Below, one piece after another: positions 17,795 to 23,683 of a stretch of 27,961 nt of DNA. The number at the start of each line of letters is the position of its first letter. Within the stretch, counting starts at the first letter, position 1. The notes under the pieces were generated by a model, which ran no database searches, was not told the origin of the DNA, and saw only the letters and a list, made by a program, of their open reading frames with translations. The position numbers were made by a program, and so were the translations under genes. The stretch comes from Candidatus Gallibacteroides avistercoris (lineage in GTDB: Bacteria > Bacteroidota > Bacteroidia > Bacteroidales > CHK158-818), in the NCBI GenBank assembly GCA_018714665.1, contig DVNA01000205.1:1-27961 (forward strand). Reading direction: 5' to 3'.

Positions 17795-17828
17795 TCGTCC
17801 CCGGGGTGAATGAACCGTCTGGGGACGA
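17795..17828 (+). terminator. Possible hairpin terminator after the ACT gene
   Basis: An 8-bp GC-rich stem TCGTCCCC (17795-17802) / GGGGACGA (17821-17828) encloses 18 bases that can pair further (CGG/CCG). Only a short TTT follows, so it may be a weak terminator or a leader structure of the hydrolase gene 32 bases downstream. Confidence 0.45.
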
Positions 17829-17860
17829 TTTGGTATAAACTTATTTACAAGAGACAAACG

Positions 17861-18670
17861 ATGCGAAATTTTTTGTTTTTGCTCTGCTTTCTTATACCCG
17901 GGGTATTGTTCTCGCAACAAGAGTCATATTCAGAGGTAAAAGATATCTCTTACCGGGAACAAGCGTCTGATGAATATGCACAAGAACGGTGTAAAGTCGA
18001 TTTGTATTATCCGTCGGGAGGGAGCGGGTATGCTACCGTAGTGTGGTTTCACGGAGGAGGTTTGACATCGGGTAGTAAGTTCATTCCCAATGAATTGAAA
18101 AATTGTGGGTTGGCCGTTGTTGCGGTCAATTACAGGCTGTTGCCGAACTGTACCCTCTCTGATTGCATAGACGATGCGGCGGCGGCTGTTGCCTGGACTT
18201 TTCGTGAGATTGGGAAATATGGCGGAGATACCTGTAAGATTTTCGTATCGGGACATTCTGCCGGAGGTTATCTGACCAACATGATAGGTCTCGATAAGAA
18301 GTGGTTGCAGCATTACGGTGTAGATGCAGATTCCATAGCTGGACTTATCCCTTTCAGTGGCCATGCAATCAGCCATTTTGCTTATCGGGAAGCCAAGGGA
18401 ATGAAATCGACACAACCCAGTATCGACGAGTTTGCCCCGTTATTTTATGTCCGTGCCGATGCCCCTCCGTTGGTTATTGTTTCCGGAGACAGAGAGATGG
18501 AAATGCTCGGACGGTATGAAGAAAACGCCTATTTTTGGCGGATGATGAAAGTAGTGGGACATCCGTATGTCTATCTCTATGAACTGGGCGGATATGACCA
18601 TGGTTCCATGGCTACTCCCGCTTTTCATATCCTGAAAAATCAGATTAAAGCGATTCTGGAAAGTAAATAA
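17861..18670 (+). CDS. Secreted alpha/beta hydrolase (HSL/BD-FAE-like esterase)
   Basis: A 269-residue protein. I chose ATG 17861 because it starts a clean signal peptide (MRN, then a hydrophobic run to about residue 18, FSQQ); an in-frame ATG at 17810 lies inside the preceding hairpin and adds a non-secretory tail. The oxyanion-hole motif HGGG is at 64-67, the nucleophile elbow GHSAGG at 131-136 (Ser133), the acid Asp210 in VSGDRE and the base His247 in GYDHGSM. This set fits esterases of the hormone-sensitive-lipase or bacterial feruloyl/acetyl esterase type. The substrate is unknown; a periplasmic role in de-esterifying glycans or lipids is inferred. Spaced 84 bases after the ACT gene, it is likely a separate unit. 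Confidence 0.85.
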   Translation: MRNFLFLLCFLIPGVLFSQQESYSEVKDISYREQASDEYAQERCKVDLYYPSGGSGYATVVWFHGGGLTSGSKFIPNELKNCGLAVVAVNYRLLPNCTLSDCIDDAAAAVAWTFREIGKYGGDTCKIFVSGHSAGGYLTNMIGLDKKWLQHYGVDADSIAGLIPFSGHAISHFAYREAKGMKSTQPSIDEFAPLFYVRADAPPLVIVSGDREMEMLGRYEENAYFWRMMKVVGHPYVYLYELGGYDHGSMATPAFHILKNQIKAILESK

Positions 18671-18680
18671 TGGGTTTTCT

Positions 18681-19049
18681 TTATGCCCAGTTTACTTTTG
18701 TATAGTAACGCAACAATTGGTCAATGGCTGATTGTAAATCGCTATGTAGTTGCGCTGTCATCCGATGGATTCGTATGCGCGATTCTCTGTTCATTTTTTG
18801 GATGAGATAAGTTGAAAAAAGCTCCCTTTTTACGGCATCATTCAACAAAGAGTCGAATCCTACGGTTACACTATCTTCGTGTTTTACTACATATCCTACC
18901 AATTTGTCTGATAGAGTTTCCCCGTGAGCATCTTTTTTGATGGCTCTCACTTCGTAATGCGCATCTTCGTCTGTCGTAACTTGGCAGGGAGGAACGGTTG
19001 ATTTGAACATTTGGCGAATCACATGAAAAGTAGCATTTATTCCTTGCAT
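18681..19049 (-). CDS. Uncharacterised 122-residue protein, operon partner of the BI-1 gene
   Basis: I do not recognise this family. The protein is soluble, without signal peptide or membrane segment. The N-terminal half is mixed and strand-like (about residues 20-70: HYEVRAIKKD, KLVGYVVKHEDSVTVGFDSLL). The C-terminal half is mostly helical and basic (KRELFSTYLIQKMNRESRIRIHRMTAQLHSDLQSAIDQLLRYY). It starts 20 bases after the stop of the Bax-inhibitor-1 gene on the same strand, so it is probably cotranscribed and ends 10 bases from the convergent hydrolase stop. It is accepted as a real gene because of this spacing, normal composition and an ATG start; function is not assigned. Confidence 0.65.
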   Translation of the reverse strand: MQGINATFHVIRQMFKSTVPPCQVTTDEDAHYEVRAIKKDAHGETLSDKLVGYVVKHEDSVTVGFDSLLNDAVKRELFSTYLIQKMNRESRIRIHRMTAQLHSDLQSAIDQLLRYYTKVNWA

Positions 19050-19069
19050 ATCTTTTTTGTTTTTTTAGA

Positions 19070-19777
19070 TTAAGAACGTTTTCCGCTGATACCTAACAGT
19101 AAGAAGAAGATGTTGATAAAGTCTAGATAGAGCGTAAGCGCCCCGACGACACCCACTTTCATATAGTTCCCGTCCAAATCCCCGACTGATTCACCTATCT
19201 GTTTCAGCCGTTGAGTGTCGTAAGCCGTCAGTCCGACAAAAATGAAAATTCCAAGAATGGAAATAACCCAATATACGGTACTGTTGAACCAGAATATATT
19301 GATAAAGAAAGCGATTATCAATCCTACCACAGCCATGGAGAGCAGGTTGCCGAATTTGGTCAGGTCTCTTTTCGTATAGTACCCGTAGATACTCATCATC
19401 CCGAACATCAAAGCGGCGATAAACAGGGCATAACTGACAGAACTGGCCGTATAGATGGCAATAATGGCCGATAGTGTTACTCCGTTCAGTGCCGAATATA
19501 TCAGGAACATACCAATGGCCGTTGTTACAGATATCCGATTAATGCTGGATGCCAAAACAAAAACCAAAATCAATTCAGCGATAATAAGCCCCATAAACAC
19601 CCCGTTGTTTTGTTCCAAATAGGACAATAGTGTCCGATTTGAATAAACCAACAAGGCTATTATGCCCGTTAAGGCCAATCCTATTGTCATCCATCTATAT
19701 ACCCATACTAAGAATTTACGTTGTGCCGTAACTCCCCGAAAATAGGCTTGTGCCTGTGTACTGTATCCTTTTTCCAT
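19070..19777 (-). CDS. Bax inhibitor-1/YccA family membrane protein
   Basis: A 235-residue inner-membrane protein with about seven hydrophobic helices after a short cytosolic N-terminus (KGYSTQAQAYFRGVTAQRKFLVWVYRWMTIGLA). The family-typical last part is present: the segment FVGLTAYDTQRLKQIGES between helices 6 and 7, and GALTLYLDFINIFFLLLGI at the C-terminus. Bacterial BI-1 relatives (YbhL, YccA, BsYetJ) are described as pH-gated calcium leak channels or as regulators of FtsH proteolysis; which applies here is unknown. It is the first gene of a two-gene unit with the 122-residue protein, and divergent from the metallophosphoesterase gene across a 162-base gap. Confidence 0.92.
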   Translation of the reverse strand: MEKGYSTQAQAYFRGVTAQRKFLVWVYRWMTIGLALTGIIALLVYSNRTLLSYLEQNNGVFMGLIIAELILVFVLASSINRISVTTAIGMFLIYSALNGVTLSAIIAIYTASSVSYALFIAALMFGMMSIYGYYTKRDLTKFGNLLSMAVVGLIIAFFINIFWFNSTVYWVISILGIFIFVGLTAYDTQRLKQIGESVGDLDGNYMKVGVVGALTLYLDFINIFFLLLGISGKRS

Positions 19778-19918
19778 TGCTCATTTTTTTATGGTTTCTT
19801 TTTAATACAGTCAGAACGGATATTTTGTTCAGGATATACCGCGAACTTTAAGATATATAAATGTCGGGAGTATTATTTTATTTTTTGTCGAGGGAGCGAT
19901 ATTTCTCGATTAAATGCC

Positions 19919-19926
19919 TATTTTTG
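19919..19926 (+). promoter_or_regulatory. Candidate -7 box for the metallophosphoesterase-GH43 operon
   Basis: TATTTTTG matches TAnnTTTG. It lies only 14 bases before the ATG at 19940, so initiation here would leave a very short leader for that start and favour the in-frame ATG at 19958. No matching -33 element is seen. Confidence 0.35.
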
Positions 19927-19939
19927 TTCCATCTTTCGT

Positions 19940-20950
19940 ATGAAAACACACCAACAAATGTATAGCTATCCCTTTTTGGGTAAAATCGCAACAGTTTTTC
20001 TTTTCAGCGGTTTCTTGTCGAGTGTTCCTGTTGAGGCAGAAAACAGGCACGATACCGGTCGAACCTTCTCTGTCGATGACAATGTCGTAAAAATCTATTC
20101 CCCGGATGTGAAAGATACGGTATATTTAATGGTTGTCTCCGATACGCATTTGTGGATGAGCGATTCCCGGGAAGAGCCTTATCGGCAGTACAGCCAAAGA
20201 ATGGCCGGAGCGTACCATGTTACCAAACATTTTAAAACCGGTAAAGATACTACACCGGAAGAGGCTTTTGAACAAACAGTAGAACGGGCCCGGCAACAAA
20301 GAGTAGATGCTTTGGCATTGATGGGAGATATATTCAGTTACCCTTCGGAGGCGGCTATTGAATGGGCTACGGGCATTTTGAATAGATCTGGCGTACCGTT
20401 TTACTATACTTGTGGCAATCACGATTGGCATTACGAAGGGATGGAGGGAAGCGAAGAAGAGTTACGCTGGACATGGATCGGGAACCGTTTGTTGCCGATG
20501 TTTCATGGAGAAGATCCGTTAAAGTATTATGTTGATGTAAAGGGAGTACGGTTGGTATTTATCGATAATTCCATTTACGAGATTCTTCCGGAACAGTTGT
20601 CTTTCATCCAAAAACAGATTCAATCGGGAGTACCGCTTGTGCTAATGATGCATATCCCTTTGTATGCCCCTGGACGCAGTGTCGATTTTGGATGTGGGCA
20701 CCCCGATTGGAATTCCTCTACGGATCCATCGTACCAGATAGAGAGGCGAGCTCCCTGGCCCAAGGAGGGACATACCCGGACAACATGGAAGTTTTACGAG
20801 GAGGTAATTCAGGCACCCAATATTTTGGCAGTGTTTGCTGGACATATTCACAGCCCATCAATTGATGTCATAAAGGGGCTTCCCCAGTTTGTGACTCCGT
20901 TGAATGCTGCGGGTGGTTTTTATGATGTAGTTATTATCCCGGAAAAATAA
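19940..20950 (+). CDS. Secreted calcineurin-like metallophosphoesterase
   Basis: A 336-residue protein from ATG 19940; ATG 19958 is an equal alternative and also keeps the signal peptide (hydrophobic run about 14-33 ending VEA). The longer upstream open frame overlaps the BI-1 gene and is not used. All metal-binding blocks of the family are present: SDTH (D68, H70), GD (D130), GNHD (N160, H161), a lone His238 in MMHIP, and GHIH (H302, H304). These hold a two-metal centre that hydrolyses phosphoesters. Export suggests action on extracellular nucleotides or phospho-substrates; this is inferred. It is followed after 22 bases by the GH43 lipoprotein gene. Confidence 0.88.
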   Translation: MKTHQQMYSYPFLGKIATVFLFSGFLSSVPVEAENRHDTGRTFSVDDNVVKIYSPDVKDTVYLMVVSDTHLWMSDSREEPYRQYSQRMAGAYHVTKHFKTGKDTTPEEAFEQTVERARQQRVDALALMGDIFSYPSEAAIEWATGILNRSGVPFYYTCGNHDWHYEGMEGSEEELRWTWIGNRLLPMFHGEDPLKYYVDVKGVRLVFIDNSIYEILPEQLSFIQKQIQSGVPLVLMMHIPLYAPGRSVDFGCGHPDWNSSTDPSYQIERRAPWPKEGHTRTTWKFYEEVIQAPNILAVFAGHIHSPSIDVIKGLPQFVTPLNAAGGFYDVVIIPEK

Positions 20951-20972
20951 TATCAATTGATAATATAAGAGT

Positions 20973-21938
20973 ATGAAAATTTTTAGTTTATCCTTTTTAT
21001 TGGTACTGTTTTTTTGTGCTTGTAGTACAAAAAAACAACCTATCTCATCGGAAGATAAGGTCTCCTTTGGTGATCCGTTTATTCTGTTGTACGACGATAC
21101 CTATTATGCTTACGGGACACATTCGGATGATGGAATTGAGGTTTGGGTATCAAAAGACTTGAAAGAGTGGACCACACCCGATGACAGAGAAACTCCTTGT
21201 CTGGCCCTGCGGAAAGAGGATGTCTGGGGAGGTAAATGGTTCTGGGCACCGGAGGTATATCACGTAAACGGTAAGTTTTATATGTATTTTTCGGCGAATG
21301 AGCACATTTGTGTGGCCACATCCGACTCTCCATTGGGACCGTTTGTTCAGGAGGAAAAAAAGCCTATGATAACCGGAGAAAAATGTATTGATAATTCGCT
21401 TTTTATAGACGATGATGGCAAAGCATACTTGTTTTTTGACCGTTTTAACGATGGACTAAACATTTGGGTGGCCGAATTGGAAAAAGATTTGATAACTCTC
21501 AAACCCGAGACGATGCATCCCTGCATACACGTATCCCAGCCGTGGGAAGAGGTGTGGCCCCGGGTGAACGAAGGTTCTTTTGTCTTAAAACACAACGGAC
21601 TTTACTATATGACCTATTCTGCCAACAGTTACGAAAGTCCTTTCTATGGAATAGGTTGTGCCACTGCTTCCGATATTATGGGCGAATGGACCAAGTACGA
21701 CCATAACCCGCTGTTGCAGAAGCCGGGCGATCTGAATGGTGTGGGACATAGTGCATTTTTTAAAGATAAAAAAGGAAAATTGAGGATCGTTTTCCATGCA
21801 CACAACAGTCAGACACAGATACATCCACGTCATATGTACATCGGTACGGCTTCGTTCAAGAAACAAAAAAACGGGCCGGATATTCTGGTGATAGATTCTA
21901 CTTATATGACTCCTGTTTTGAAAAAGAGTCGGAAATAG
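20973..21938 (+). CDS. Glycoside hydrolase family 43 lipoprotein
   Basis: A 321-residue protein. The N-terminal signal ends in a lipobox-like FCAC (Cys17) followed by STKK, so it is likely a lipoprotein. The five-bladed propeller of GH43 is recognisable: GDPFILLYDDTYYAYGT at the start with the base Asp34, WFWAPEVYHVNGKFYMYFS, the pKa-modulating Asp140 in CIDNSLFIDDDGKAYLFF, and the acid Glu200 in NEGSFVLKHNGLYYMTYS. GH43 enzymes are mostly arabinofuranosidases, xylosidases or arabinanases; specificity is not decided here. There is no susC/susD pair nearby, so this is not a classical polysaccharide utilisation locus. It shares a transcript with the phosphoesterase and ends at a strong palindrome. 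Confidence 0.92.
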   Translation: MKIFSLSFLLVLFFCACSTKKQPISSEDKVSFGDPFILLYDDTYYAYGTHSDDGIEVWVSKDLKEWTTPDDRETPCLALRKEDVWGGKWFWAPEVYHVNGKFYMYFSANEHICVATSDSPLGPFVQEEKKPMITGEKCIDNSLFIDDDGKAYLFFDRFNDGLNIWVAELEKDLITLKPETMHPCIHVSQPWEEVWPRVNEGSFVLKHNGLYYMTYSANSYESPFYGIGCATASDIMGEWTKYDHNPLLQKPGDLNGVGHSAFFKDKKGKLRIVFHAHNSQTQIHPRHMYIGTASFKKQKNGPDILVIDSTYMTPVLKKSRK

Positions 21939-21950
21939 TTTCTCTTTGAT

Positions 21951-21992
21951 AAGAAAGCGACGTTGTAAAATATTTTACAACGTCGCTTTCTT
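21951..21992. terminator. Bidirectional terminator: perfect 42-base palindrome
   Basis: Positions 21951-21971 are the exact reverse complement of 21972-21992 (each arm 21 bases, beginning AAGAAAGCGACG). The A/T-rich ends provide a T-rich run on both strands. It lies 12 bases after the GH43 stop and 45 bases from the stop of the convergent gene, which suits termination from both sides. Confidence 0.88.
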
Positions 21993-22037
21993 TATATCTT
22001 AATTTTAGGATGTTGTATAAAGTATTTACGCTGATAC

Positions 22038-23282
22038 CTATAATTGGCAACAGCTTCTTTCTACATGAGGATTGTCTATTCTTGTGAATGTTCTGTTACA
22101 TTGTTGTATCTCAGGATTATATAAACGACAACTGGTACAACAGTTTCTTTGGCTACTTCCCAGCATATTACCTCCGGGTTTGATAAATACATTGTGAACC
22201 ATTTTCCATAACCAGATGACGAAGTAGATGAATAGGAGCAATGCCCCGAATAAAGCCGTTAGCAGAAAAATAAGTATAATTAGGGGGGCAGCTTTGCAAG
22301 AAGCCGGGTTTCTCCGGTACAAGATACCGAAGAAACAGAGCGATCCTGCCAATATACCGATGCCGTAACAGGTCAAAATAGCCCATGCGTATTGCATAGA
22401 CTTCTTATCGGTGATACCAAACAACGGATCTATCGCGTATGTAGATATCCAACAGGCAGCGATGCCGATACCTATACACAATAGAACAGGTTTTAACCCG
22501 AATTCAATGTTGTAATGCCGCAAAACTGCGCCGCTCATTTGCAAACCGGAATATACGTTGGCTGCCATTACAAGGAGGGCCGGAATGATAGCTGCCAGAA
22601 TAAAAATTTCCGGAGCGCGTATATTGACACCGGTACCGCCGATAACTACGAAGAAAATGATGATTTGTGAAATCATCAGCACAGCTCCGATACTGGGCAG
22701 TAACAGAGACCCTTCCTCCATTTTTGAACAGATAAATCCAATAATCAAGAGCAAAATAGCCGGAATACAGATGTATAGGAAATCGGTATCGGCGCTTTGA
22801 GCTGTTGGGGCAGGAGTCGTTCCGTCGCTTAACAAGAGGACATTGTGCGATTCTAAGAAATTGTCTAAATTGCGTAGGTAATGAGGAGAATCAGTCTCTC
22901 CGTTAATTGCAGCCTGGTACTGTTCGGGCGAGAGTAACGAGAGGACGGAGGGTTCTACATCAAATTTTTCGTTTTGAGAAGAGATGGTTATTAACCCTTC
23001 TTCCGGTTGTTTGTTCATCGAAATCCATGTGTTTTTCTCAAAGGTTTTCGCTACAAGCGTTTCCGGGCCATCTTCCTGGGTAGCCAACCACTCTGGGTTT
23101 ACTTTGGCATCGTAATCACGTGAAAACACATAGATATACACATCTCTGTTTGCTTTGTTTGATTGTCCGTCGGAACAACCGGAGCAAAACAACAGAAAGC
23201 ACAAAAATCCGCACATAAGGAGCGTTTTGTCAAATATGCCGGCTCGATGACGCAGCGTATGGCAAATAATGTTCATAAGCAT
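22038..23282 (-). CDS. Unrecognised polytopic lipoprotein-like protein with Cys-rich tail
   Basis: A 414-residue protein that I cannot place in a known family. ATG 23282 or ATG 23276 may start it. Residues about 18-36 are hydrophobic and end in SGC (Cys36) before SDGQ, which looks like a lipoprotein signal. A soluble domain of about 130 residues follows (RDVYIYVFSRDYDAK to LLLSDGTTPAP). Then come about six transmembrane helices (168-185, 192-215, 224-243, 264-282, 298-320, 333-360). The C-terminal tail holds six cysteines (C381, C382, C385, C395, C411, C412) in a CxxC-x9-C-x15-C pattern, which could bind a metal or form disulfides. It is a single gene, convergent with GH43 and divergent from mutS2. 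Confidence 0.75.
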   Translation of the reverse strand: MLMNIICHTLRHRAGIFDKTLLMCGFLCFLLFCSGCSDGQSNKANRDVYIYVFSRDYDAKVNPEWLATQEDGPETLVAKTFEKNTWISMNKQPEEGLITISSQNEKFDVEPSVLSLLSPEQYQAAINGETDSPHYLRNLDNFLESHNVLLLSDGTTPAPTAQSADTDFLYICIPAILLLIIGFICSKMEEGSLLLPSIGAVLMISQIIIFFVVIGGTGVNIRAPEIFILAAIIPALLVMAANVYSGLQMSGAVLRHYNIEFGLKPVLLCIGIGIAACWISTYAIDPLFGITDKKSMQYAWAILTCYGIGILAGSLCFFGILYRRNPASCKAAPLIILIFLLTALFGALLLFIYFVIWLWKMVHNVFIKPGGNMLGSSQRNCCTSCRLYNPEIQQCNRTFTRIDNPHVERSCCQL

Positions 23283-23491
23283 ATTGTTTGTTATTTTGTA
23301 GATGATCGTTTAATATATATACCCCAAACAGGCTTGTTAAAATGAAATGCTGTTTTCACATTATGTCATGCATTCATGCAATGACTCTTTTCTGATTGCA
23401 AAGGAACTATTTTTTAGTGAGGTTTCAAACAAAAAGTCTCTTTTTGGAAAGGAAATATTCCGGTTTAATTTTCGCTACGTTCATGTAGAAT
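23283..23491. other. Upstream part of the mutS2 intergenic region, no gene seen
   Basis: The gap between the Cys-tailed membrane protein and mutS2 is 401 bases. In this first half I see no convincing gene and no full minus-strand -7 box for the divergent gene. The only structure is an imperfect inverted repeat at 23365-23385: GTCATGCAT against ATGCAATGAC with one bulge and a 2-base loop. A 78-codon frame crossing this region and the repeats has no protein-like features. Confidence 0.5.
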
Positions 23492-23568
23492 ATAGGGCTA
23501 TGGCCGGTATAGCTAAAATTGAAAACGTTGTTTTCATTTGCCTCTGCTCTCACCTTTCACTATCTTTG
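23492..23568 (+). repeat. Direct repeat copy 1 (promoter-bearing) upstream of mutS2
   Basis: The core 23519-23568 (50 bases) is repeated at 23607-23656 with 2 mismatches. A weaker match extends about 27 bases upstream, starting with ATAGG and including a shared ATAGC. The period is 88 bases. The core begins with the dyad TGAAAACgttGTTTTCA and ends in TATCTTTG. Confidence 0.9.
23537..23568 (+). promoter_or_regulatory. mutS2 promoter, distal copy (P1)
   Basis: TTTG (23537-23540), a 20-base spacer and TATCTTTG (23561-23568) match the Bacteroidota -33/-7 consensus exactly. The dyad TGAAAACgttGTTTTCA (23520-23536) abuts the -33 element on its upstream side. Confidence 0.75.
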
Positions 23569-23579
23569 TTTACACGAAG

Positions 23580-23656
23580 ATAGGATTCGGCTCGGCATAG
23601 CCAACCTTGAAAACGTTGTTTTCATTTGTCTCTGCTCTCGCCTTTCACTATCTTTG
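23580..23656 (+). repeat. Direct repeat copy 2 (promoter-bearing) upstream of mutS2
   Basis: This is the second copy of the module; the core is 23607-23656. The two core mismatches are C/T at 23541 versus 23629 and A/G at 23552 versus 23640, both in the promoter spacer and therefore neutral to the -33 and -7 elements. The upstream flank is much more diverged. Confidence 0.9.
23625..23656 (+). promoter_or_regulatory. mutS2 promoter, proximal copy (P2)
   Basis: TTTG (23625-23628), a 20-base spacer and TATCTTTG (23649-23656) again match the consensus exactly. Initiation near 23663 would give a leader of about 20 bases containing the GGAG ribosome site. The 7-bp-arm dyad lies at 23608-23624. Confidence 0.78.
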
Positions 23657-23672
23657 CCGTTGTAAATAACAA

Positions 23673-23676
23673 GGAG
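23673..23676 (+). promoter_or_regulatory. Shine-Dalgarno site deciding the GTG start of mutS2
   Basis: GGAG lies 7 bases upstream of GTG 23684. Clear Shine-Dalgarno sites are uncommon in Bacteroidota, and here it supports the non-ATG start, which gives the expected MIYP N-terminus of MutS2. Confidence 0.65.
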
Positions 23677-23683
23677 AAAAGAC

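Noticed and set aside
19721..19939. N-terminal extension of the metallophosphoesterase frame
   Set aside because: It overlaps the start of the BI-1 gene and the intergenic region and would place the signal peptide deep inside the protein.
23347..23583. 78-codon frame upstream of mutS2
   Set aside because: It crosses repeat copy 1 and the distal promoter, has no protein-like pattern, and ends just before repeat copy 2.
23492..23656. CRISPR-like array or phase-variable invertible promoter
   Set aside because: There are only two units, the repeats are direct rather than inverted, the unit carries a promoter, and no cas or invertase gene is in the window.
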